This document shows, piece after piece, positions 52,474 to 60,945 of a DNA stretch of 64,000 nt. Below the pieces are notes generated by a model, which had not been told where the DNA came from, did no database searches, and saw only the letters and a program-made list of their open reading frames with translations. A program made the translations under genes and the position numbers. Within the stretch, counting starts at the first letter, position 1. Each line of letters starts with the position of its first letter. This DNA is from Phlegmacium glaucopus (taxonomy: Eukaryota; Basidiomycota; Agaricomycetes; Agaricales; Cortinariaceae): assembly GCA_015039465.1 (NCBI GenBank), contig MU130010.1, positions 150,198 to 214,197 of the forward strand, written 5' to 3'.

Positions 52474-52874
52474 TGTTAGGGCAACTGCGACGCTGACTTA
52501 GTCAAGCTAGCAGGGGATCCAAAGTTAATAAAATTTTCAAGGGATATCTACAAGTGACTCACCTAGCAGGGGATCCAAAGAGGAAAGGATGAGGATCCCT
52601 GCTAGGCTAAGGGGTATTTAAGTACTAATATGGACATAACGGAGATATAAAATAAATAAAGGAATGATACAATAATAATTAATTAATTAATTGAGAAGTG
52701 GTGTGATACGAAAAATAAAAATAAAGGATGGAGCGAACCGGAGGGTCAGAGTCGGATCGGAGTTATGGAGTATCGGAGCAAACTGGTGATGGAAGCGGAG
52801 TTGGACGGAAGGACGGAGGTCGTTGGAAAGGCGGGATATATGAATCTAAGGTTGAAACGGAGTGTCCCCTAACA
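52474..52874 (-). repeat. Full-length LTR (401 bp) of the Ty3 element
   Basis: It has the canonical ends TGTTAGGG ... CCCTAACA read on the minus strand. The motif CTAGCAGGGGATCC occurs twice (about 52507 and 52563), and the second copy pairs with GGATCCCTGCTAGG near 52591-52604 to form a hairpin. An AT-rich segment with TTAATTAATTAATT at 52679-52692 lies in the middle. Confidence 0.9.
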
Positions 52875-53034
52875 AAATCTGCTTCTTTATCATGCCATTG
52901 CGTGGCATCAACAAAGTGGACGCCAATTGCTTTCGGGATGATTCCAATCAACCATTCAAAGTTCCGCACTACATCTGCATTGAGGGAGATGCCAGCATTC
53001 ATGAGGTTCTTGCCAGCAATTTTACGATAGAATT
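52875..53034 (-). pseudogene. 3' fragment of a split retroelement RT-like ORF
   Basis: Minus-strand frame EFYRKIAGKNLMNAGISLNA, then VVRNFEWLIGIIPKAIGVHF, then DATQWHDKEADF, where the Ty3 LTR interrupts it. It is the direct continuation of the ORF at 58012-58460. Both pieces belong to a reverse-transcriptase-like protein family that is abundant in mushroom genomes. Family-level placement (tyrosine-recombinase retroelement or other) is not certain. Confidence 0.7.
53027..53034. repeat. Left target-site duplication ATAGAATT
   Basis: The eight bases before the left terminal repeat equal the eight bases after the right one (58012-58019). If the tips are taken one base shorter, the duplication reads as ten bases, GATAGAATTC. 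Eight fits elements whose ends are CA...TG. Confidence 0.9.
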
Positions 53035-53401
53035 CACCTATGGTAACCACATGTCCCTTCTAATTAGAGGTGGTAACCCATGAGGTTACCACCTCTAATA
53101 TGATGTGTTTGTTTTGTTTTCCGCCTCCTCCCATAAACCTTCTATATCTCCTATGTACTTAGAAAATTTTTACATATTCTCACCGGGTAACTGCGGTGTT
53201 TCTCTTTTGGGGTGTTGGCAACAATCACACGCTGTACATCATTCCCATCACATCACTGGTACCTCTCCCGCCGTTGTCTCACACAGCGAGCTCGACTGTG
53301 CCCTTCCCTTACACATAAAAATACCGAAAAAATAGCCATTAAATACAGCATGTATATAGATGTTTCAATATCTAATTATTAAAGGCCTTAAGGCCACTCT
53401 T
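53035..53401 (+). repeat. Left terminal inverted repeat (367 bp)
   Basis: Near-identical inverted copy of 57645-58011. It contains a sub-terminal hairpin at 53063-53099 with 16-bp perfect arms (ATTAGAGGTGGTAACC and complement) around a CATGA loop. The 76-codon ORF in it (53105-53335) also occurs in the other copy and is not considered a gene. Confidence 0.95.
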
Positions 53402-53542
53402 ATGCAGGCATGAGCAAGATATATTTGTGTAACAAGGTAGTGAGACAACAGGTAAACTAACAAATGTAGGGTGGTCTGGGGAGAGAGCGGTACAGGGCAA
53501 GGAGTATAAGGAGGTAGGAGCCAGTTGAAGCAGGGTCTTCCT

Positions 53543-55752
53543 TCAAGTATCTTCATCATTGTCTTGTTCCTCCTCCTCACTGCTGCTGATGATTGCCTTG
53601 CTCTTAGGCACAGGTGGGAGCTGCTTGGTCAGGTTTTTCTTCGATGCAATCGGCTTGGGCGTCACCTTTCCCTTCCCCTTCTTCTTGGGTAAGGCCTTTG
53701 CCTTCTTCTTTGGACGCCTTGCTTCATCGTCATCATCATTGTTACAGCGACTATAAGCTTGCACTCGCGTTCGGTGCTGGGCAGATAGACCAAATAACTA
53801 GGGACTGTTGTACAGTTGCAATCATATTCCCACAGGTAAGACTTAAGGACGTCGAGTTCTGAGCAAGCTAGTAGATTATGACCATATGATACAAAGGTCT
53901 AAACTAAGGATTGTAGCTATGGGTATGGCTCTTATATACTAGGGGGTTGAGTCAGAGATAAGGGGATGGTCCGTGCTAGGGATATGAGTCGGTACGAGTC
54001 AGAGATAGAAGGGGCGGGAGCGATGGTTATATATAGTACAAAGAAGGTTCAGGGTAAAGGGCAGATTTGAGAAAGGGGCAGTATAGGAAGGGGAACAATA
54101 TAGTGTACAGTGAAGGAAGGGGAGAAAAAGAATAAGGGCTATGCGCGTACCAGACGTTCATAACAATCATCGTCCCCGCTCTCTCGATCTTCCCTCTGAG
54201 CTGCTGGTTTTGCCTTGCGCTTGACGCCTGCATCAGATCATCGTCGGCGTGCTGTTCCAACCATTTCCCCAGCATCTTCCAGTGCAGTTATCTTCGCTTT
54301 CAGCTTGTCATTATCCAATTTGCTCATTAGTTTCCACATACAGGTGCCAACATGGAGGGCCTTGAAGGACGAGACTTGTGCATTGGGTCCGAAGACTGGC
54401 CAGGTTATCAACTAATGCGACCTCTGCTGGCTTGTTAGTATACGAGCTCATTGCTGCCATGATAAAGGCACACCTGTGTCCTTTGACCACGACCACTGCT
54501 CAAATTTTGCCAACATGTCTGCACCGCTGTGACCCATGACGTCCTTAAAGAAGGCCCTGCTGCCCTTGCATTGCAGGATTGTCCCGATGAAGTTGTCGTG
54601 CATATGGCCGCCCACAAAGAGCCCCACACCTTGAATTCCCGTCCTGGCTGTAAGTTTTTCTAGCTGCAACAAAATAGCATTAGCCACGTAGAAGGGATAT
54701 ATAAAGCCAAGTACTCACTTCAACACCGAAGTTGACAACAGTTGACCTTGCGTCCTGTGCTGCCGCAATGGTGTTGGCCCGTGAACTGCTTTGTTTCAAA
54801 TCTCGGGTCTCTTACAAGCGGAGGAGAAGCTGTTCTTTCTGAGCATCTGTCAGATCGTCAAGCTCCAGTTTGGCGGCGTCCTGCAGATCACACAACTTGT
54901 ATCGATCCCCGAGAGCGAGCCCTAGAAAGTATCCAGCATTAGTGCACGCTCTGACATAATGGAGGTAGACTTACCCTCATTCATTTCCTTTTTTTCAGAC
55001 ACTAGGGCATTGAAGATGGTGGGTTTACACGTCTTCTTGTAATTTGATTCCGCATTGACCGTCTTTGTGATTTTCTTCACCGAAACATTGAATTTCTTTG
55101 CCGCTTCTTCAATCAACGCGTCGCGGGTTGCAATAATCAAATTAATCTCGGCTTTCAACAACGCTGCATTGTCAAACCAGGTCTTCGCCTGAATATCCTT
55201 GTTGACCTTGCTTGCATCACTTTGTTTGAGAGTAGGCCGTATTCTGACGGGCTGGATGCCCTTTTGTGGATTTCAAGCAGCCCAAGAGGAGATGCCTTGC
55301 TCTTGAGGTGTTGGATCTTGCTCACAAGATGTTGGATGGATTGGAATGATGTCCCCAAAGTGGATGGGCGTTAGCGAAGGGCTGGGTAGTGTGACCTCAG
55401 AGGAGACACATGGATCTGTTGCAGGCAGAATCTTGGATGGTGAATGTGGGGCCATCACATGGGAAACGGGAGGGGAGAAGGGGTTCAAGCTCAGGGTGCA
55501 TGAATCTGAAGCAAAGGGGGAAAAGTTATAATTTGTCTGAGGAGCAAGTAAGCCAGAAATATCTGAAGAAGACAGGGGAAAGTAATAGTTTGTCTGAGGA
55601 GAGAGTAAATCAGAAATATCTGAAGAAGACGGGGGAAAGTAATAACTTGTCTGAGGAGCAAGTAAATCAGGAGCGAGTAAATCAGAAATATCCATTGAAT
55701 ATTTTGGAGGAAGATTTGCACTGGCTACGACGCACCTTGAGCCTTGTAACAA
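53543..55752 (-). pseudogene. Transposon-borne gene of a mushroom multi-copy family, with a nonsense codon
   Basis: It belongs to a protein family of unknown function that is present in many copies in Agaricomycetes. The N-terminal part (from 55752) has a threefold near-repeat of SSSDISDLLSPQTNYYFP. The middle exon reads AKTWFDNAALLKAEINLIIA, ESNYKKTCKPTIFNALV. The next exon reads LALGDRYKLCDLQDAAKLEL, DDLTDAQKEQLLLRL, an in-frame TAA (54814-54812), then SSSRANTIAAAQDARST. The conserved block LTARTGIQGVGLFVGGHMHD with FFKDVMGHSGADMLAKFEQW follows. The C-terminus is Lys-rich then acidic (EEEEQDNDEDT). Continuation of family similarity past the TAA argues for a mutation. Exons of the N-terminal part are not fully joined. 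Confidence 0.65.
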
Positions 55753-55825
55753 TGTGACCGTGAATCAACAAGACCACGTGGTCTACTGTACTTTCCATCG
55801 ATTCAAACTTGTCGCTACATCCTCC

Positions 55826-56469
55826 ATGCAACTCATACCTGGTAAGTGCTTATACCTGACATGCGTTCTTATACTTACCTGTCTTGTACAGATCCAACGA
55901 AGGAAGGGCCGTCTGCTCTGTCTACCCCTGTAAAACAGCAGGGTAAGTCGCCATATACCACCCCCTCAGTCCAACCCATTCCCTTGTTCTCAAACCTTGT
56001 GATTGAAATCTCCGATGACGAGGAAGAGGACAAGGTAGAAGTCGAATGCCTTCATGGCGCTCCCTACCCCCCTCCTCTGGTGCTATCTAGAGGCAAGGTG
56101 GCATATTGCGTGTTCCATGGCAGACAAACTGGGGTATTTTGAACATGGTACGTACTTATAATTTCTTTATTGAGTAGCGCTGACAAGTTAGGAGTTCCAC
56201 CAAGGCTCAGGTGAATGGGTTCCATAACAACTCCTACAAGGGCTACTACAGCGTCGCTGATGCCGAACAGGCCTGGGAAGGTACATTTTAATGTCCTTCA
56301 TGCCGACTGCTTTCTGACAGGTTTAAATAGATCAGCTGCAAGAGCAGGTACTGGCAGTCACATAGATAGGAAGCGTTTCAAGGTTGGTAGCAAGGAGCAA
56401 GGAGAAGCCGCTTTCACTCAGCTGTACATGAATGGGTATATTGAGGCATACAGTCCCCCTGAGCTGTAA
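55826..56469 (+). pseudogene. Viroplasmin/RNase H1 N-domain-like protein, with a nonsense codon
   Basis: The first exon starts MQLIP (55826) and continues after an intron with DPTKEGPSALSTPVKQQG and an acidic IEISDDEEEDKVEVECLHG. The viroplasmin-like domain reads KVAYCVFHGRQTGVF, then a TGA where the family has a residue, then TWSSTKAQVNGFHNNSYKGY and YSVADAEQAWEG. This fold is the nucleic-acid-binding N-domain of RNase HI and of caulimovirus viroplasmin, and it recurs in fungal mobile elements. The last exon begins LNRSAARAGTGSHIDRKRFK and ends AYSPPEL. The TGA lies at about 56139-56141; the splice to TGG at the next exon keeps frame. It is divergently paired with the minus-strand gene. Confidence 0.65.
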
Positions 56470-56948
56470 GGCCTGTTTCTCTTCTTGTCACCCCTCTAAA
56501 TCTACTGTTGCATTTGTACACTTATGTTTTCTGCATATTGGATTTGCAGTGTCCCCATTCCTACAATAAAAATACTTTATGAAATGTTTTTGTCCAAGTC
56601 ACATGATTCAATTGAGTGTTAATAGCACTCATTCCTAATTGAGCAAAAGCCGACTCCCAATGCATTGAACACAACTTCTGAGAACTCATCTGTACATATT
56701 CGGACCTGCCGGATATTGATTATGCAATGTATGGCACTGATTAGCAGCATTCTATAGTACTTGCCTGCAGTTGTATCAATGTAGACATATGTAACTTCTC
56801 ACATCAATGCCAACACATGAGTTGGATGGAGTGGAGATGCTGAACACACCTCCGGGAAATATATATAAAGTATATGAGTAGAATATGACGGATCTGAAGA
56901 TGCCAGGCCTGACAAACAATCCTGACCGCTGTAACAAAATCTGACATT

Positions 56949-57331
56949 CATCAGAAAAAAATAACCTTGGCCTGGCTGGCTCTGGCTGCCCTGGCCTGCC
57001 CTGGCCAGCCCTGAACATCTTTGGCTAGGTTTAAAAATCTGAAAAAATGCTAACAAATCACAGAAATATTTATAGCACCCAATTTCAAAAAAGTACACAA
57101 TTACATAAGACAGATGCTGAGATATTAAATATATTAAATAATTTAATATATTTAATATCTCAGCATCTGTCTTATGTAATTGTGTACTTTTTTGAAATTG
57201 GGTGCTATAAATATTTCTGTGATTTGTTAGCATTTTTTCAGATTTTTAAACCTAGCCAAAGATGTTCAGGGCTGGCCAGGGCAGGCCAGGGCAGCCAGAG
57301 CCAGCCAGGCCAAGGTTATTTTTTTCTGATG
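56949..57331. repeat. 383-bp near-perfect palindrome nested in the transposon
   Basis: The arms of 191 bp read as identical inverted copies around an A at 57140, with the AT-rich centre TATATTAAATAATTTAATATA. The ends are CATCAG...CTGATG. I see no mismatch. The arms include CTGGCCTGCCCTGGCCAGCC-type GC-rich words and a run of seven A/T. Identical ORFs on the two strands are its mirror translations. No target duplication is clear. Confidence 0.9.
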
Positions 57332-57644
57332 TTATATATATATTAGAGCTGGCAAGCATTTGAAACGCAATCAAGTCATTCCTACACAGAGTTAAATGTC
57401 AGTAACATATCTTTGGAGCGACCACCAGGCAACATTAGAGGAGCTCGAGCAGAACGACAAGGCAGAGGAGGAGGAGGAGGACCGAGAGGTGGGAGATGCT
57501 GTATTCAATGTCATCGAGGTCGCCAGCTGTTGATATGCCCTCCCTCTTTACTGTTACACGGACCTTCCCCCATCCATAGTTTCTCTTGTATATCGTTTGC
57601 TATTAATGAAAAATCTCCTGGCACTTTTATGTGTAACGGAAGGG

Positions 57645-58011
57645 AAGAGTGGCCTTAAGGCCTTTAATAATTAGATATTGAAACATCTATATACATGCTG
57701 TATTTAATGGCTATTTTTCCGGTATTTTTATGTGTAAGGGAAGGGCACAGTTGAGCTTGCTGTGTGAGACAATGGTGGGAGAGGTACCAGTGATGTGATG
57801 GGAATGATGTACAGCGTGTGATTGTTGCCAACACCCCAAAAGAGAAACACCGCAGTTACCCGGTGAGAATATGTAAAAATTTTCTAAGTACATAGGAGAT
57901 ATAGAAGGTTTATGGGAGGAGGCAGAAAACAAAACAAACACATCATATTAGAGGTGGTAACCTCATGGGTTACCACCTCTAATTAGAAGGGACATGTGGT
58001 TACCATAGGTG
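57645..58011 (-). repeat. Right terminal inverted repeat (367 bp)
   Basis: Inverted copy of 53035-53401. Differences from the left copy are mostly CG to TG or CA changes. It carries the same sub-terminal hairpin (about 57947-57983). Confidence 0.95.
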
Positions 58012-58019
58012 ATAGAATT
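58012..58019. repeat. Right target-site duplication ATAGAATT
   Basis: Identical to 53027-53034 on the other side of the transposon. Confidence 0.9.
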
Positions 58020-58460
58020 CGGAAAGGGCAGGACGTCCGAGAGGAAGAACATTGAAGACCCAGTTCAGATGTCCGCCCACTCGGAGCCAATCACAAAGAG
58101 ATGGTCTGTGCCCCAGTGTGGTAATGAAAGTGCGAACTGCATCAACAATATCAGCAATTGTGTCGTCAGTGAGAGTCAGCATTCCACAGTTGATGTCGAC
58201 GTAGAAGCCAATGATTTTCAATTCTGTACCAAATTCTTGCTTCTTCTCTTTCCATGGACATCCAATCACATCCCATAACATAAGGAGTCGAGCGTGAGGC
58301 CGAGGTCGTGAAACTCCTTTATAAAGGACATAGTCAGATGCTCAAGCCCATGAGAACAAGTCGTCCATGAAGTCATGGAGATCTTTGATGTCGAATTTTT
58401 TGATCCCGATCCAACACATGAGGCCAGAGACTGAGCACCAACAATGTGGAGAAGCTCAAT
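58012..58460 (-). pseudogene. 5' fragment of the split retroelement RT-like ORF
   Basis: Minus-strand frame with LWDVIGCPWKEKKQEFGTEL, KIIGFYVDINCGMLTLTDDT, then RPSLCDWLRVGGHLNWVFNV and LPLGRPALSEFY, which continues at 53034 as EFYRKIAGKN once the transposon is removed. The RPSL..WLR..GHLNW..NVLP..RPAL block marks the connection region of a reverse-transcriptase-like protein common in mushrooms. Stops upstream (58300-58460) show it was already decayed. Confidence 0.7.
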
Positions 58461-58476
58461 TTCCAAAGACTAAGCA

Positions 58477-59430
58477 ATGAATAAGGCGCCAGACACCTTC
58501 AACATTGACGGCTTGCCTGAGTTGATAGATTGGGAAATAACTGATAACGGACCTATAAAATGGTTCCTCGGTTTTGAAATCAAACGGGACCGAGCTGAAA
58601 GGACCATATCTGTAAATCAGCATTCCTATATCGAGGCTATGGTTGGAAACTTCAACCTTACCAATACGAAGCCCGTTTCGACGCCTATGGAAACTGGTGC
58701 CGTATTTTCGAAAGAACAAGGCCCATCGACACCAAATCAGGCCATGCGAATGGAAGGAGTGCCATATGCGAAGGCTATTGGCAGTGTGCTGTGGCCTGCA
58801 GTCGTTTCGAGGCCGGATATTACCTATGCAGTTGGTATACTGTCACAGTTCATCCAAAATCCGGGTCCAGCCCACTGGGAAGCCCTAAAACGAGTGATCA
58901 GTTATCTAGGACATACGAAAGACTTGTGGCTCACCTTTGGAGGAAGAAAAGAAACCCTGGTAGAGGGCTATTGCGATGCTGATTGGGCTAGCCAAAAGGA
59001 TCGACACTCGATCTCAGGATATTCCTTCCATTTCGGGTGTGGGGCGATTTCGTGGAGCTCAAAAAAGCAGCATATAATCACGTTATCGAGTACTGAATCC
59101 GAATATATTGCGCAAACGCACGCAGCCAAAGAAGCTTTGTAGTTGCGTAGTTTCGTCGACGAAATCCGAGGGGTGCAAAACAAGCCTATGAAAATAAACT
59201 GTGATAATCAGGGTGCGATTGCACTAGCAAAAGATAATAAATTCCACTCACGTACGAAGCACATCGATCTCCGTTATCACTTCATCCGGGAGGCTGTGGA
59301 AGACCAAAAGATCAGTATCGAGTACATACCCACAGATGAAAACTTATCGGATGTATTCACGAAGGCGCTCGCGAGGCCAAAGTTCGAGCGATTTGTCGAG
59401 ATGCTGGGGTTAAGGAAGAAGGATGTTTAA
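58477..59430 (+). pseudogene. Copia pol C-terminus: end of RT plus RNase H
   Basis: Copia RT C-terminal motifs: IKWFLGFEIKRDRAERTISV, QHSYIEAMVGNFNL, PVSTPMETG, YAKAIGSVLWPAVVSRPDIT, HWEALKRVISYL. RNase H follows: GYCDADWASQKDRHSISGYS, ISWSSKKQHIITLSSTESEY, INCDNQGAIALAKD, SRTKHIDLRYHFIREAV and the closing DVFTKALARPKFERF. A TAG at 59140-59142 replaces the usual Trp (EAL-W-LRSFV), so one nonsense change breaks the frame. Confidence 0.93.
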
Positions 59431-59561
59431 ACTCAGTCTAACAACAATCATGAGGATGATTGTTTAATCACTCACCTGATATTGACATTGCACGTTTACT
59501 ACATCACGTGGCGCCCACGTTGTCGCGTTCTCCGAATGACCTCGTTTAACTCGAGGGGGAG

Positions 59562-59881
59562 TGTTGGAATATTACGAGTACGACTCGTTCATTCGTTAAG
59601 TAGATCTTTCTTTTATCTATATCTTGATCTTATCATTCGCTTTTGTCCCTGAATCACATTACATAATCTAGTTAGTTTATTTGCTATGTTTTATTATTTA
59701 GCAGTCTCAACTTCGAATTGAAGTTGAGACAGTGAGTAGAATATCAACTACCATACTAAAACTCATTTACTAATACCATTTAGATAGACTTTCTTTTTAG
59801 GTATTTATTTTACTCTCCAACTTCGAATTGAAGTTGAGACAATAGACTTTCTTTTTAGTTCAACTGCGAAATACTTCAACA
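59562..59881 (+). repeat. Copia 3' LTR (320 bp)
   Basis: It begins TGTTGGAATATTACGAG directly after the polypurine tract and ends TACTTCAACA, with imperfect TG...CA inverted ends. Inside, CTCAACTTCGAATTGAAGTTGAG-type hairpins (9-bp arms, GAATT loop) occur twice, near 59708 and 59819, together with a repeated GACTTTCTTTTTAG. Confidence 0.85.
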
Positions 59882-60945
59882 TTTACGTCAAACCAGATGG
59901 CTGGGGGTGAACCAGAACCAGAACCGAACCAGAACCACAGTTCGGTTCAGCTGGTTCTGGTTCTCTGGACTGGTTCAGAACCGAACTTCGGCATCCCTAC
60001 CCTCGATGGTACATATGGGTCAAAAACGGCCATATACAGCTGTTTTCCTACTACAATAATACATATCCCTCTGCCACGTCTACTTAACAAAAGCTGCCTG
60101 CTTTTTGGGTTGCTCAAGGGAAAAGGAAAAGCAAAAAAGCTAGAAAAAGTGAAAAGATAACTAAGATTAGCCTGAGTCTCCAACCCATCTGTCTATATCA
60201 GGCAATTCTTTGTGAATTTGTTTGTGATGGAGCACAAACTGCCCTGAATTTCTTACAGGAAATTGCCTTATTTAGCCACCCACAATGGAGACAAGAAAGA
60301 CTGAATAAGATGTGTACAACTCAGATGGAATCAGAATCCAGAACTGAAGTTCAGTCCAAGATTCATGTATTTTGCTGAACCAAATACTGGATTCAACTCA
60401 GCATTCAAGTAGATCACACTTCCACTGAACACATTCAAACTAGACTCTAGGGATTGGCACAGGTTACAAGTCCATTCCCCAGACCCAGCTAAGATTTGAA
60501 CCATGGTTTGGTTAAGTAGCTGGCACCCATAATGATACTACATAGTCTAATTTTAGAGTCATGGTATCTGGACTGAATGCAACACTAAAGGCAGGGTTTC
60601 AGGGAATGACTGCACATTGGATTGAGCTGAAGGAGGGGAATTTGGAAATGGAAGGTTAGCAGACACTGGTTTCAAAGCCTTATCAAGGTGGGGAGAACCT
60701 TGGCAGCTATTTGGTGGGGAAGCCTAATATGTTTGTTTCATCAAAATTTATGCTTTGCATTTGAAATATACAAGAGGATTGAAAAATGTTTTCCAGCTTT
60801 ATAGAAATTTTAAATTAAAGACTGTTTTATATGAAGATTTCTATTTCAAATATTTAATTTGCTGCAGGACTCAAATCAATCAAGAGTGACACGTGACGTT
60901 ATATAATAGCAAACCGTTGTACTCAAACTTCTGAGTCCGCCCATC
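59882..60945. other. Non-coding gap with a GGTTCTGG-rich repeat
   Basis: At 59909-59990 the words AACCAGAACC and GGTTCTGG alternate in both orientations and end in TTCGGCATCCCTA. In reverse that reads TAGGGATGCCGAA, a common end for hAT-like non-autonomous repeats. The rest is AT-rich, with no gene I can support. Confidence 0.5.

Larger units (their letters stand above)
50245..52874 (-). mobile_element. Degenerate Ty3-type retroelement: LTR, gag, protease, truncated 3' end
   Basis: The element runs right to left. It has a 401-bp 5' LTR (52474-52874), a gag ORF with a zinc knuckle, and an aspartic protease. It has no reverse transcriptase, RNase H or integrase. The protease ORF runs straight into a 79-bp copy of the LTR end (50245-50323), so the rest of pol and most of the 3' LTR have been deleted. 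Gag contains a stop, and a frame break separates gag from protease. The expected target duplication is absent: CTTAC precedes 50245 and AAATC follows 52874. Confidence 0.85.
53035..58011. mobile_element. 4,977-bp TIR transposon with 367-bp terminal inverted repeats
   Basis: Terminal repeats 53035-53401 and 57645-58011 differ at about six of 367 positions. The ends read CACCTATGGTAACC and its complement. An 8-bp target duplication flanks it. Removing the element and one duplication copy restores an RT-like reading frame, proving insertion. The cargo is two divergent genes (53543-55752 minus, 55826-56469 plus) and a 383-bp palindrome. Neither gene is a recognisable transposase and both have stops. 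The 8-bp duplication and CA-type ends fit hAT or Kyakuja-Dileera-Zisupton elements, but without a transposase this is only a suggestion. Confidence 0.9.
58477..59881 (+). mobile_element. 5'-truncated Ty1/copia retroelement with 3' LTR
   Basis: It contains the end of a copia polyprotein (58477-59430), a polypurine tract (GAGGGGGAG at about 59553-59561) and a 320-bp LTR. Everything upstream of the late RT region is missing. The junction with the RT-like relic lies at about 58461-58477. Confidence 0.88.

Noticed and set aside
53105..53335. 76-residue ORF, also present inverted at 57711-57941
   Set aside because: It lies wholly within the terminal repeats, so its conservation is explained by the repeat itself; substitutions between copies change amino acids as freely as silent sites.
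56799..57346. Identical ORFs on both strands (99-144 residues)
   Set aside because: Mirror translations of the 383-bp palindrome, not genes.
48500..59900. A giant cargo-carrying mobile element spanning the whole repeat-rich block
   Set aside because: Each piece has its own ends and orientation (Ty3, TIR transposon, copia, MITE), and the frame-restoring insertion shows stepwise nesting rather than one large element.
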